Shown: positions 36,836 to 45,361, numbered from the stretch's first letter. The stretch: DNA of 64,000 nt from Paenibacillus sp. FSL R5-0766 (GCF_037971845.1 NZ_CP150227.1:5890001-5954000); one strand, 5' to 3'. Numbers and translations: made by a program. Notes: generated by a model from the letters alone, not told the origin.

Positions 36836-36881
36836 GAATGCACATTTGAATGCACATTTGAATGCACATTTGAATGCACAT
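36836..36881. repeat. 12-bp tandem repeat, nearly four copies
   Basis: Unit GAATGCACATTT begins at 36836, 36848, 36860 and 36872; the last copy is cut after nine bases. The copies are identical. Located between the small charged protein and the terminator of the thioredoxin-like gene. Confidence 0.9.
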
Positions 36882-36903
36882 CGTGCGTGCTGGAATGAAG
36901 CAG

Positions 36904-36937
36904 AAAAACCCCTTCCTGTCGCAGGACAAGAAGAGGT
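36904..36937 (-). terminator. Terminator after the thioredoxin-like gene
   Basis: CCTCTTCTTGTC / GACAGGAAGGGG stem (two G-U pairs, short loop) and five T on the minus strand. Confidence 0.85.
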
Positions 36938-36983
36938 CTCCTTAGCTAAGTTAATTAAACAAACTACTGATGCCTTCGTACGC

Positions 36984-37310
36984 TTAAACTTTGGATTCCA
37001 GCGTCTCCAGATACTCGGAGATTTGAGCAGGTGTTTTAGCCCATTTGCTATGCAGATGTGCGATTTTCTTGCCGTTCTGGAAGACGAGCAGGCTTGGAAT
37101 GCCGCGTACACCATTCTCTTCGGCAAAAGGCTGGAACTTTTCTGCATCCAGGGCATAGAAGGTTTTGTCCGAATGTTGGTCGATAACATCCCCGATAAAA
37201 CGATCCAGGTTTTTGCAATCCGGACACCAGGTTGTATCAAATTTAATGACGGTAAAACCATCAGAGTTAATTGTATCCAAATACTGCTGTTCACTTTGAA
37301 TTCTTTCCAT
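36984..37310 (-). CDS. Thioredoxin family protein with CPDC active site
   Basis: 108 aa thioredoxin fold. The redox motif WCPDC (Cys29, Cys32) replaces the usual WCGPC, and the cis-Pro is in GIPSLLVF (Pro72). Cytosolic, no signal. The ATG at 37310 has GGGAGAG upstream; a longer in-frame extension overlaps the aldo/keto reductase gene and is not used. The altered CPDC motif suggests a redox potential or partner different from housekeeping thioredoxin. It follows the reductase gene by 85 nt on the same strand. Confidence 0.9.
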   Translation of the reverse strand: MERIQSEQQYLDTINSDGFTVIKFDTTWCPDCKNLDRFIGDVIDQHSDKTFYALDAEKFQPFAEENGVRGIPSLLVFQNGKKIAHLHSKWAKTPAQISEYLETLESKV

Positions 37311-37395
37311 ATGTCTTCTCTCCCTTATATGTTCCTTTTTTGGCTGATCTTCATTGTACCTCGTATAGTTACAATTGAAAATAGGCTGGATCAAG

Positions 37396-38304
37396 TTAAC
37401 GATGCTGCTTGTACAGATTAGCGGGACTGAGTTCTCGTATTTCCTGAATTTCCGCAGCGGTGAGTTCAGGCGAATTCGAAGCAGCAATATTGTGCAGCAA
37501 CTGTTCTCTTGAACTGGCACCAGGGACAACTGCTGCTACGGCAGGATGGGATAACGCGTAGCGAATAGCCGTCTGAGCCATACTGCGTTGGTCTGTAACA
37601 AGACGACTTAGCCCATGCCGAATGGTATATAGTTGCTCTGGCGTGTAGTCCAGATAACCTTTGTCTGCCTTGGCAGATCCGGAATCGGCAAGCACTCCGC
37701 TAGCTACAGGCCCACGGGCAATTACGCTGATTCCCTTTTGTTCCAATAAAGGCAACACTTCTTCTTCCGCTCTGCGGTCAGCAATGCTGTACTGGTTCAT
37801 CACACTGACGATGGATGCCCTCTTTACATACTCCCGAATCACATTGGGACGAATGGAGGAAATCCCGTAATATCGGATAAGTCCTTCCTTCTTCAGTTCC
37901 TCAAACGCTTCGATCGTCTCTTCGATGGGGTCGTCCAAGGTCCCGCCATGCAGCTGATACAGATCGATGTAATCGGTCTGCAATCGCTTCAGACTTTCAT
38001 GTACAGCCTGCTTAATGTAGGCTTTGGACGGGTCCCAAGACCAGCCCTCTTTACCCGGCAGACGACGATTACCTACTTTGGTCGCCACAATGACTTGGTC
38101 CCGACGCCCTTTAATAGCTTGTCCTACAATTTCCTCATTACGCCCTGCGTCGTACAGATCGGCAGTATCCAGCAGATTGACCCCATGATCCAGAGCCTCA
38201 TGAATCAGGCCCATAGCATGATCCATTTCAGTTCCAAGTGACATACATCCCAGCCCAATCTCAGACACCATCAGTTCGGATGTACCCAGACGATTTTTCT
38301 TCAT
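37396..38304 (-). CDS. Aldo/keto reductase
   Basis: 302 aa NADPH-dependent oxidoreductase, TIM barrel. Catalytic tetrad Asp (LDTADLYD), Tyr, Lys (VIVATKVGNR) and His (LYQLHGG). YIDLYQLHGG and the C-terminal AIRYALSHPAVAAVVPGASS are typical of the general stress / YhdN-like branch. Substrate unknown. ATG at 38304 with GGAGGGAG upstream; the longer in-frame upstream reading has no ribosome site. Confidence 0.93.
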   Translation of the reverse strand: MKKNRLGTSELMVSEIGLGCMSLGTEMDHAMGLIHEALDHGVNLLDTADLYDAGRNEEIVGQAIKGRRDQVIVATKVGNRRLPGKEGWSWDPSKAYIKQAVHESLKRLQTDYIDLYQLHGGTLDDPIEETIEAFEELKKEGLIRYYGISSIRPNVIREYVKRASIVSVMNQYSIADRRAEEEVLPLLEQKGISVIARGPVASGVLADSGSAKADKGYLDYTPEQLYTIRHGLSRLVTDQRSMAQTAIRYALSHPAVAAVVPGASSREQLLHNIAASNSPELTAAEIQEIRELSPANLYKQHR

Positions 38305-38403
38305 ATTGCATCTCCCTCCATACGTTCTGCAAGTATCCATTGTATCATTCTTGCTGGCAAAAATCGCTTTACACACAAAAGCAAAGGATTGCTTTTGAGT
38401 GCA

Positions 38404-38437
38404 CAAAAAAACCTGGAACGACTTCATCTCCAGGTTT
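38404..38437 (-). terminator. Terminator after the small 38.5-kb gene
   Basis: AAACCTGGA / TCCAGGTTT stem with an 11-nt loop, then T run on the minus strand. Confidence 0.8.
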
Positions 38438-38482
38438 CTCATGATCATCATTTTAATTCAACGATAAACGAACTATCGCAAT

Positions 38483-38656
38483 CTATTTCACTTCCACGCG
38501 TGGTCTGGTTTTACTTGTTCCATTGGACGACGAATTGGAGTTTTTCATCATACCCGAGACAGTGCTAAACAGCTTATCTCTTGCTTGTTTGTTCCTCATC
38601 AGATAAGTCACACCTGCGCCGATAGCCGTCATGATAATTCCTCTTCTTTTAGACAT
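38483..38656 (-). CDS. Small membrane-associated protein of unknown function
   Basis: 57 aa: a basic start (MSKRRG), one hydrophobic stretch (IIMTAIGAGVTYLM) and a polar Ser/Asn-rich tail. Resembles the short YtxH/YrzQ-like proteins common in Bacilli, but I cannot assign a family. AAGGAGGAG lies 7 nt before the ATG, which makes it a convincing gene despite its length. Own terminator downstream. Confidence 0.75.
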   Translation of the reverse strand: MSKRRGIIMTAIGAGVTYLMRNKQARDKLFSTVSGMMKNSNSSSNGTSKTRPRVEVK

Positions 38657-38750
38657 GTGCTTCTCCTCCTTCAGGATAAATGTACATCGTGTCTTGCTTG
38701 ACAATTACCCTGTGGGAGCAAAACGAAACGAAGTGCAGGCTTGATCGCAG

Positions 38751-38792
38751 AAAAAAAGATGACCTTCGAATTAAAATTCAGAGGCCATCTTT
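38751..38792 (-). terminator. Terminator of gpmA
   Basis: AAAGATGGCCT / AGGTCATCTTT-type stem with one mismatch and an AT-rich inner arm, followed by seven T on the minus strand. Confidence 0.8.
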
Positions 38793-38828
38793 CACTTGCT
38801 CTGTTGAGGCATAAACGTTCACACCCGT

Positions 38829-39572
38829 TTAATCAGATTGCGTTGCCACATGGGTCATTTCTTCATGTTTGTAGGTCGAACCATCGGCGGTCAGATAAAA
38901 GTGTCCGATGGGATGCAGATCTTCATCCAATTCGTAGACAAGCGGAATGCCTGTCGGGATATTGAGCGCCATCACGTCTGCTTCGGACAATTGGTCCAGA
39001 TGCATGACGAGTGAACGGAGCGTGTTACCATGCGCAGAGATCAGCACTCTTTTGCCAGCAGACACCATCGGTTTAATCTCCGCATTCCAGTACTCCAGTA
39101 CACGCTTCGAGGTATCCATCAGGTTCTCCGTAAAAGGGATGGTACATCCGAGCCGCTTGTACTTGTCCAGATCCTGCACATATCGGGCATCAGTTTCGTC
39201 CAGTGCCGGGGGAGATACATTCACGGATCGTCTCCATTCCTTTACTTGGTCTTCCCCATACTTCAGAGCCGTCTGCTGTTTGTTCAGTCCTTGCAGCGCA
39301 CCATAATGGCGTTCATTCAGCTTCCAAGTCTTCGTAATGGGAATCCACATGAGGTCCATTTCATCCAGCGCAATATCGAGTGTCCGGATAGAACGTTTCA
39401 GCACGGATGCATAGGCGTAATCAAAATCAAATCCCTGTTCCTTCATGATCTTCCCTGCTTTACGAGCTTCTCCGTAACCATCCGTCGTCAGATCCACGTC
39501 TGTCCATCCGGTAAAACGATTCTCTACATTCCACATGCTCTGTCCATGGCGAATCAAAACAACTCTGTACAT
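38829..39572 (-). CDS. gpmA: 2,3-bisphosphoglycerate-dependent phosphoglycerate mutase
   Basis: 247 aa histidine phosphatase fold; interconverts 3- and 2-phosphoglycerate in glycolysis. The phospho-His lies in [10 protein letters not shown] (His10), followed by [23 protein letters not shown] and the second His in [11 protein letters not shown]. The length and the NERHYG motif indicate the dPGM class rather than a general phosphatase. ATG at 39572 with GGAGGG upstream. Confidence 0.95.
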   Translation of the reverse strand: MYRVVLIRHGQSMWNVENRFTGWTDVDLTTDGYGEARKAGKIMKEQGFDFDYAYASVLKRSIRTLDIALDEMDLMWIPITKTWKLNERHYGALQGLNKQQTALKYGEDQVKEWRRSVNVSPPALDETDARYVQDLDKYKRLGCTIPFTENLMDTSKRVLEYWNAEIKPMVSAGKRVLISAHGNTLRSLVMHLDQLSEADVMALNIPTGIPLVYELDEDLHPIGHFYLTADGSTYKHEEMTHVATQSD

Positions 39573-39645
39573 AAACGTGAACCCTCCTTCCATGGAAACA
39601 TTACCCGCAAGTCAAACTAATTAGCACAGTGAAACGTTCATTACA

Positions 39646-40218
39646 TTAATAATATGGTGCCATCATGAGATATACTACAACACCTGTAGAACTGACGTAG
39701 AGCCAGATTGGCATAGTCCAACGTGCAATTTTGCGGTGTTTCTTCAATTGATTCGTCCAACCCCAGACCAGTGTGAACAATGCCAATGGAACAATCAGGG
39801 CTGCCAGTATACTATGGGTAATCAGAATGAAGAAATAGATCGAACGAATGATGCCCTCGCCGCCGTATTTGGACGTCTCTGGTGAGAGGTAATGAAACGT
39901 CAGATAGGTCACAAGGAATAACAGTGTTGTTGAGAATGCAGCAAGAATAAATCGTTTGTGCAGCTTCACATTCCGCTTGATAATCGCAATAAGGGCTGCG
40001 AGCAGGAAGATGAAGGTAAAGCTGTTAAACACGGCATTAAACCGCGGCAACACCGTAATATCAAAGGTTACATCACCTTTGTAACCAATCGACGGCGCGA
40101 AGAACAATAATAAAATAATGACATTAGCGAGAATGGAAATGGTGATAATGATGCCTGCGAAATTTTTATTACTCGTCGGGGATGGAATGTTCGGCTCCCC
40201 TTTGTTATTTTTGCCCAA
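39646..40218 (-). CDS. ctaM: DUF420 protein, cytochrome oxidase maturation factor CtaM-like
   Basis: 190 aa, five predicted transmembrane helices, with conserved His in KLHKRFILAAF, TYLTFHYL and THSILAALIVPLAL. DUF420 proteins (YozB/CtaM) are needed to assemble heme A oxidases; in Staphylococcus aureus CtaM is required for the Qox-type oxidase. This fits the qoxABCD operon in the same window. The start is TTG at 40218, eight nt after GAGGAGG; the next ATG is far inside. Confidence 0.9.
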   Translation of the reverse strand: MGKNNKGEPNIPSPTSNKNFAGIIITISILANVIILLLFFAPSIGYKGDVTFDITVLPRFNAVFNSFTFIFLLAALIAIIKRNVKLHKRFILAAFSTTLLFLVTYLTFHYLSPETSKYGGEGIIRSIYFFILITHSILAALIVPLALFTLVWGWTNQLKKHRKIARWTMPIWLYVSSTGVVVYLMMAPYY

Positions 40219-40375
40219 TGCAAAATCCTCCTCATATCCTAACTTCTATGTTCTATATCATTATATCTCGGCAATTCCGGACTGTTAAGTGACAACACTC
40301 TGAACAAAAACCTTAGTACTACATGATAAAATGCCCCTTTACGGCCATTTTCAATCAAATCCAAACCAGCTCCCA

Positions 40376-40404
40376 TTTACCCAAGTCCATATTTGTGGTA
40401 TAAT
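40376..40404 (+). promoter_or_regulatory. Sigma-A type promoter of the antiporter leader
   Basis: TTTACC, a 17-bp spacer and a perfect TATAAT. Transcription would begin near 40411, giving a leader of about 185 nt before the antiporter. Confidence 0.7.
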
Positions 40405-40436
40405 TAATGCAATTAATCACATACGCGTTGAAACTG

Positions 40437-40528
40437 GAGGAGCCTGTCACCAAGGGCCCCTCTTTGTCTTTTTCAGGCACAGAACGGCACTTTTCCTAAT
40501 GCCTTTCTGTGTCTTTTTGTCTTTTTGA
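40437..40528 (+). promoter_or_regulatory. Tandem terminator-like hairpins in the antiporter leader
   Basis: Hairpin 1: GAGGAGCC / GGCCCCTC (40437-40462, one mismatch), then TTTGTCTTTTT. Hairpin 2: GGCACAGAA / TTCTGTGTC (40476-40513, one G-U-like pair) with inner GGCA / TGCC, then TTTTTGTCTTTTT. GCCTG at 40442-40446 could instead pair with CAGGC at 40474-40478, an antiterminator that would break hairpin 2. Suggests an attenuator or riboswitch, or a small RNA; I recognise no known class. Confidence 0.55.
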
Positions 40529-40596
40529 AGCTGAGAATGGATCGCCCTTGGGCAGGTAATCCTATAAAAACGCAACTACTGGAGAGGAGTACACCT

Positions 40597-41787
40597 ATGG
40601 AATTTATTTTGGTTCTTGCACTTATTTTGATCTTTACCAAACTTGCTGGTGATCTATCCGTAAGATTGGGTCAGCCATCCGTTTTGGGAAAATTAATTGT
40701 AGGTGTCGTCCTCGGGCCTGCACTGCTCGGTTGGGTTCAGCAAAGTGATTTCGTTCATTATATGGCCGAGATCGGGGTACTACTGTTAATGTTCATTGCC
40801 GGATTGGAAACTGATCTGGAGCAATTAAAGAAAAACTGGAAGGCGGCCTTTGCCGTAGCGGTCGGCGGTATTATTTTGCCTTTTATCGGAGGATACGGCT
40901 CGGCCATAGCCTTTGGTATGTCGACAACGCATGCTCTGTTCTTTGGACTTTTATTCTGTGCCACTTCCGTCAGCATTTCGGTTCAGACACTGAAAGACAT
41001 GGATCAACTCAGCTCACGTGAGGGTACAACAATTCTTGGTGCAGCTGTCGTTGATGATGTCCTGGTCGTTGTCATTCTTGCCGTTATGATGAGCTTGTTA
41101 GGTACAGGTGGAGGAGACACTTCGATCTCTTTGCTTATTGGTAAGAAGCTGTTGTTCTTTGTGATCATCATCGCTGCCAGCTGGTTCCTTGTTCCACGCA
41201 TTATGAAGTGGATGGCACCACTGAAGGTAACGGAGACCGTTATTACTGCGGGACTGATTATTTGTTTCGGATTTTCCTACTTCGCAGAGTGGATGGGTGT
41301 GGCTGGAATCATTGGTGCTTTTGCCGCTGGTATTGCCATCTCTCAAACCAACTTCAAACATGAAGTTGAAACCAAACTGGAACCGATCGCCTACGGAATT
41401 TTTGTTCCAGTGTTCTTTGTAAGTATTGGCTTAAATGTCACCTTTGATGGCGTGGGTTCACAAATTTGGTTTATTGTTGTTATCAGTCTCATTGCCATTG
41501 CAACTAAACTTCTTGGCGGCGGAGCCGGTGCACGTCTTACCGGATTTGATCGAATATCGTCTCTTGCCATTGGCTCAGGAATGATTTCAAGAGGTGAGGT
41601 TGCACTGATTATCGCTTCAACCGGTCTTGCTTCCGGATTACTTGATCCGGAATACTTCACGAGTGTCGTGATCATGGTCATTGTGACTACACTGGTCACT
41701 CCACCACTCCTCAAAATCACCTTTGCTCGCAAAAAAGGGGAAAAACAAGTCGAAAGAGGAATTGAAGAATCTCATTTAAGTGGGTAA
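40597..41787 (+). CDS. CPA2-type monovalent cation:proton antiporter (NapA/KefB-like)
   Basis: 396 aa, 12-13 transmembrane helices and a short polar tail; no TrkA-N domain. The ion-binding Asp pair is in LGAAVVDDVLVVV near residue 150, and GLETDLEQLKKNW and GMISRGEVALIIAS are characteristic. It exchanges Na+ or K+ for protons. The ATG at 40597 has GGAGAGGAG upstream; the in-frame extension into the leader is not used. It stands alone behind a structured leader, so control by an attenuation mechanism is plausible. Confidence 0.93.
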   Translation: MEFILVLALILIFTKLAGDLSVRLGQPSVLGKLIVGVVLGPALLGWVQQSDFVHYMAEIGVLLLMFIAGLETDLEQLKKNWKAAFAVAVGGIILPFIGGYGSAIAFGMSTTHALFFGLLFCATSVSISVQTLKDMDQLSSREGTTILGAAVVDDVLVVVILAVMMSLLGTGGGDTSISLLIGKKLLFFVIIIAASWFLVPRIMKWMAPLKVTETVITAGLIICFGFSYFAEWMGVAGIIGAFAAGIAISQTNFKHEVETKLEPIAYGIFVPVFFVSIGLNVTFDGVGSQIWFIVVISLIAIATKLLGGGAGARLTGFDRISSLAIGSGMISRGEVALIIASTGLASGLLDPEYFTSVVIMVIVTTLVTPPLLKITFARKKGEKQVERGIEESHLSG

Positions 41788-41801
41788 CTGTTTGAAAGGT
41801 A

Positions 41802-41831
41802 TTGAAATTATTCCGTATTTAAAGCTATACT
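41802..41831 (+). promoter_or_regulatory. Possible promoter downstream of the antiporter gene
   Basis: TTGAAA, 18 bp, TATACT, starting 15 bp after the antiporter stop codon. It would drive the pseudogene region unless stopped by the hairpin that follows. Confidence 0.4.
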
Positions 41832-41868
41832 TGCTTTAGAAATGTAATATATCGGTCGTGAAGCACAC

Positions 41869-41929
41869 GCCGCTTTGATCCATTTTCCCCTTCAACGCGA
41901 AGGTTGGAAATGGTCGGAGCGGCTTTTTG
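41869..41929 (+). terminator. Long terminator after the antiporter gene
   Basis: GCCGCT / AGCGGC outer stem, CCATTT / AAATGG middle stem, TTC / GAA inner stem, then TTTTTGTATTTTT. It may be the antiporter terminator or an attenuator before the pseudogene. Confidence 0.8.
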
Positions 41930-41999
41930 TATTTTTACATGACGACCTGAAGCCCTGTTCACGTTCGTTCTATTTTATTTTTTAGAGGAGATGAAGACG

Positions 42000-42368
42000 A
42001 TGAGCATTGATTTTGACGAGGCTTACGAAGTTTGGATGCACTCCCTTTTGGAGGAGGAAACGAACCCCAGAGTGCTGTCCAGACTAGAAAATGGACTTGA
42101 ACATGGCACATTGGAATTTTTGCATTCAGTCTGGTTTCCGGTGATGAAAAAGTTTAACCATTTGTAACCCGAATGGGAAGTTCGAGACTTTCATAACGGC
42201 TATCGGTATCTGTATCTTGCATACATGCCAGGTAACGGCGTTAAAGGAGGTATTGAAATCCAAGGATACGGGCCACATGCCCGTGATCTGGATGTACGGC
42301 GTTTTAAAGATTTATGCTGGCGGCATTGTCTGCTAACGCCGGAGAATTACTCGGAGAAACAGCTCTGA
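42000..42368 (+). pseudogene. Endonuclease-like (DUF559/Vsr-type) gene with an in-frame stop and short C-terminus
   Basis: The frame MSIDFDEAYEVWMHSLLEE... reads for 55 codons to TAA (42165-42167) and then continues, in the same frame and without a shift, for 66 more codons (PEWEVRDFHNGYRYLYLAYM ... GIEIQGYGPHARDLDVRRF) to TGA at 42366-42368. The second part resembles the D/E-x-E/D...IEIDGYGPH-type core of small Bacillus endonuclease-fold proteins, and the usual C-terminal strand (DGW-type) is missing. GAGGAG lies 9 nt before the ATG. A single nonsense change plus C-terminal truncation indicates decay; readthrough is not excluded. Family assignment is from memory and tentative. Confidence 0.65.
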
Positions 42369-42478
42369 GCTTGAATTTTCTTGAAACATCTTGCGGGCTA
42401 GCCTACAGTTCCAAGGGTAAGTTACTTGTAGTCGATTAAATTACTTAGAATGAGGTCTCCGACCATATATAGAAAAAC
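42369..42478. other. Short region without features
   Basis: Between the pseudogene and the dedA terminator. I see no gene or repeat. Confidence 0.5.
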
Positions 42479-42510
42479 AAAAAAAGACCACCTTACACTC
42501 AAGAGGTCTT
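42479..42510 (-). terminator. Terminator of the two-component/pssA/dedA operon
   Basis: AGACC / GGTCT outer arms with inner CTT / AAG, ended by seven T on the minus strand, 37 nt after dedA. Confidence 0.75.
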
Positions 42511-42546
42511 CCATCCTTGCCCGTTACTACAACAGGCTGTCCCATT

Positions 42547-43032
42547 TTAAGTTAACACGCCAACATAAAAACCAATCGAGATAAAGACAACACACCAGAC
42601 GAATGCACCAATGCTGGATACAACTACGTACCTGCCAATCGCCATGCGGCTAATCCCGGAGAAACAGCACATCAGATGACGAATGCCTGGAATGAAGTAA
42701 CCCAGAATGATGGACCAATACCCATATTTGATGAACCACGACTCCACCCTGCTGAATCGTTTGGCATTAACGCCGACCCACTTGCCGTATTTTTCAACCA
42801 GCGGCCTGCCCGCTTTCTTGCCAATCATGTAGCTAAGCAGCCCTCCGGTAAATGCACCACCGAAACTGACGGCGATGGATACGGAGTAATTCAATACCGA
42901 GATAGAGGCGAGATAACCGACAAAAGTCATCATCACCTCATCCGGAATCGGCATGCCAATAACACCAAGAGCCAGAAGTCCGTATATTGCGAAATAACCA
43001 TATTGACCAATAAATTCTTTTGCAAATTCCAT
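42547..43032 (-). CDS. DedA family membrane protein
   Basis: 161 aa SNARE-associated / DedA-type integral membrane protein with four to five hydrophobic segments. GVIGMPIPDEVMMTFVGYLAS and the Gly-rich FGGAFTGGLLSYMIGKKAG region match the family, as does ILGYFIPGIRHLMCCFSGISRM, which holds the conserved Arg. DedA proteins act in lipid flipping (for example undecaprenyl phosphate or phosphatidylethanolamine) and envelope homeostasis. It starts 14 nt after pssA in one operon. AAGGAG lies 9 nt before the ATG. Confidence 0.92.
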   Translation of the reverse strand: MEFAKEFIGQYGYFAIYGLLALGVIGMPIPDEVMMTFVGYLASISVLNYSVSIAVSFGGAFTGGLLSYMIGKKAGRPLVEKYGKWVGVNAKRFSRVESWFIKYGYWSIILGYFIPGIRHLMCCFSGISRMAIGRYVVVSSIGAFVWCVVFISIGFYVGVLT

Positions 43033-43045
43033 ACTGACTCGCTCC

Positions 43046-43591
43046 TTATTTCGGTTCCACAATATCCTTCTCATGTGAGGCTAACACTTGTTTTAGAGAC
43101 GGGAATCGGATTTGGCTCACCATGAGACCGGATAATACAATAATGACAAGATAGGCTACACCATGTGTGAAATAAGGACTCCAGAGTGCGAAAAAGGACA
43201 TCAGACCTCCGGCAAATGTAATCGGCATCCCGACAAAACCACTGCTTGCTGTCTTCTGACAGTTATAACGGGCCAGACGCAAAGCACCACAAACCGGAAA
43301 CAATGCAGTCAGTGCCATCCCCAGCACACTCACTTCAAGCATGGAATTCAGGTACAGAATCAGCACAGGTGCTGTTCCGAATGAAACTACATCCGCAAGT
43401 GAGTCCAGGGACTTGCCGAACTCACCCTCACAATGCAACTTACGAGCCGCATACCCGTCAAACAGATCAAAGAACATCGCTACCCATATCATCATCACAG
43501 CAAAGGCAAATTCACCATGAATAGCCATTATGACTGCCAGCATGCCTGAACTCAGATTCCCCAAGGTTAAAATCGATGGTAAAGACTTCAT
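43046..43591 (-). CDS. pssA: CDP-diacylglycerol-serine O-phosphatidyltransferase
   Basis: 181 aa CDP-alcohol phosphatidyltransferase with about six helices. The motif DG-x2-AR-x8-G-x3-D-x3-D is complete (DGYAARKLHCEGEFGKSLDS, about residues 44-67). The LPSILTLGNLSSGMLA start and short length are those of class II PssA, which makes phosphatidylserine, precursor of phosphatidylethanolamine. Located directly behind a sensor kinase gene (21 nt) and before dedA. Confidence 0.93.
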   Translation of the reverse strand: MKSLPSILTLGNLSSGMLAVIMAIHGEFAFAVMMIWVAMFFDLFDGYAARKLHCEGEFGKSLDSLADVVSFGTAPVLILYLNSMLEVSVLGMALTALFPVCGALRLARYNCQKTASSGFVGMPITFAGGLMSFFALWSPYFTHGVAYLVIIVLSGLMVSQIRFPSLKQVLASHEKDIVEPK

Positions 43592-43612
43592 AAGATTTGA
43601 CTCCCTTTCGTA

Positions 43613-45361
43613 CTAGGCTTTAGGAAAAATAATATAAAAACGGACTCCATCCGGTGTGTTCTCCACTCCATAACTGCACCCATGCAGATCAAGAATCTGC
43701 TTCGCAATGGCCAGACCAAGCCCGGTCCCCCCCATTTTACGATTACGTGAGCGCTCTACCCGATAGAACCTCTCCCATATATACTGCCGCTCAGCTTCAG
43801 CTATCTGCTCGCCCTTGTTCTCAATGGAAATATGGACAAAACCTTCACGCCTGCTAATCTCAATAGTTATATCGGTATGTGGTATCGCATGACGTATAGC
43901 ATTCATCATGATATTGAAAATAACTTGCTCCAGCTTGCTTCGGTCACCCTCAACCGTCTGTTCTGTTGTGGATACAAGCACCACATCCAATCCTTTGTCC
44001 TTCAGTTGCGGACCCAGACGGCCGGCGATATCTTCAATCATGTCAGCCAGTGCAACAGCATCCGTATTCAATTGAACCGCTGAGGATTCAAGTCGCACCA
44101 GATCCAGCATCTCTTCAACCATCGTTTCCATTTTGATCGCCTCATCGGCAATGATCTCAATGTAACGCTCCCGTTTGCTCTCACTCACGCCATCCTTCAG
44201 CCCTTCAGAATATCCTTTAATAATGCTGATTGGCGTCTTAAGTTCATGTGATGCATCGGCAAAAAACTTGCGCTGACGCTGTTCAATCTCCTGCTTCATT
44301 TCCATATCTGTACGCATCTGCGTGTTGGCCTGCCTAAGCTCTTCCAGTGTCTGACCCAAGGTTCCCGATAAGGCATTAAGGCTGTTAGACAGACTGCCGA
44401 TCTCATCATTACGCCGGATGGGTGATTTCACCGTGAAATCCAACGTAGACATTTTCTTGGCGACATGGTTCAAGGCCAAGAGCGGCTTCGTTACAATTCG
44501 GGACAGGAGTAACGCCAGCAACAGAATCAATATAAATGCCCCTATGCCGAAATACGCATAGAACAATCGTGTTGCCTCATTCGCTTCCCTCATCTCCTGT
44601 AGAGAGGTGAGCGAGAAGATCAATTGTTGCTCAGGTCCGGAACGATGCACTGGAGCAATGGTGATGACATTGCGAACACCGCTCCAGCTATCCATCCATT
44701 CTTCATTGAGCATTTTGCCATTCGCCAAGGCCAGTTGGTCTTCGGTGGACAAAGGGAACCGGCTATCCAGTGCTTGCACCAGCAGGCCCTGCCTCTGACT
44801 CCACGTTGCCAGATTGGGAAGAACGACCTCGGTCAATACGCCGGACCATTCCTTTACCGGTTCAATTGATTCCTGAAAGCTTTCTGTTCCCCATGCGGCA
44901 GAAGTGGCATCCTGGATTTTGAATGGATAGACCATGGACTCGCTGGCCGGACCTTTCACCGTCAGTTCTTGCCCATATTTCAGATGGGATGTAATCCAGC
45001 CAGCATTCTCACTATTGATAAACAAGGACAAGGACACCTTCACGTGACTTCCATCTTCTTGAAGCAACGTAATGTGGAACGGGTCATTAACCAGTCTTCC
45101 GGTATTCGTCAGAATGACCAGATGTGACTGATTCTGACGCATGAATTTCCCGGTCTCCTTGGCTAGCTGTAAATCACTCCAATGTCCATTGGAATATTGC
45201 TGTTCGAACTTAGACAGCTTTTTCTTCATACTGCTGACCTTTTGATGCTGATAGAAGTCGGGGAACCAGACCAACTGGGCAAAAACCGTCGTACCATATA
45301 GAAGAACCAGACATCCTGCCATGACCAGAAAAAGCTTCATCGTTACGCCATTTCTTCTCAT
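43613..45361 (-). CDS. Sensor histidine kinase, HAMP-containing
   Basis: 582 aa. N-terminal helix (MKLFLVMAGCLVLLYGTTV), a long extracellular sensor of about 235 residues, second helix near 270-290, HAMP, HisKA with the phospho-His near 366 (FADASHELKTPISIIKGYSEG) and HATPase (NIMMNAIRHA, GGTGLGLAIAKQI). The ATG overlaps the regulator stop codon (ATGA). Signal unknown; its downstream partners pssA and dedA point to membrane-lipid state or envelope stress. Confidence 0.95.
   Translation of the reverse strand: MRRNGVTMKLFLVMAGCLVLLYGTTVFAQLVWFPDFYQHQKVSSMKKKLSKFEQQYSNGHWSDLQLAKETGKFMRQNQSHLVILTNTGRLVNDPFHITLLQEDGSHVKVSLSLFINSENAGWITSHLKYGQELTVKGPASESMVYPFKIQDATSAAWGTESFQESIEPVKEWSGVLTEVVLPNLATWSQRQGLLVQALDSRFPLSTEDQLALANGKMLNEEWMDSWSGVRNVITIAPVHRSGPEQQLIFSLTSLQEMREANEATRLFYAYFGIGAFILILLLALLLSRIVTKPLLALNHVAKKMSTLDFTVKSPIRRNDEIGSLSNSLNALSGTLGQTLEELRQANTQMRTDMEMKQEIEQRQRKFFADASHELKTPISIIKGYSEGLKDGVSESKRERYIEIIADEAIKMETMVEEMLDLVRLESSAVQLNTDAVALADMIEDIAGRLGPQLKDKGLDVVLVSTTEQTVEGDRSKLEQVIFNIMMNAIRHAIPHTDITIEISRREGFVHISIENKGEQIAEAERQYIWERFYRVERSRNRKMGGTGLGLAIAKQILDLHGCSYGVENTPDGVRFYIIFPKA

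Noticed and set aside
36836..36881. CRISPR-like repeat
   Set aside because: Unit is 12 bp, without spacers and without cas genes; a simple tandem repeat.
36813..37421. Plus-strand frame of 202 codons crossing the 12-bp repeat
   Set aside because: It is antisense to the thioredoxin-like gene and its N-terminus is only the translated repeat (NAHL units).
37311..37529. N-terminal extension of the thioredoxin-like gene
   Set aside because: The frame remains open but overlaps the aldo/keto reductase gene and has no ribosome site; the ATG at 37310 matches the thioredoxin length.
40411..40596. Known c-di-AMP (ydaO) or Mn (yybP-ykoY) riboswitch in the antiporter leader
   Set aside because: The conserved cores of these classes are not visible. 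The leader is kept as an unassigned structured element.
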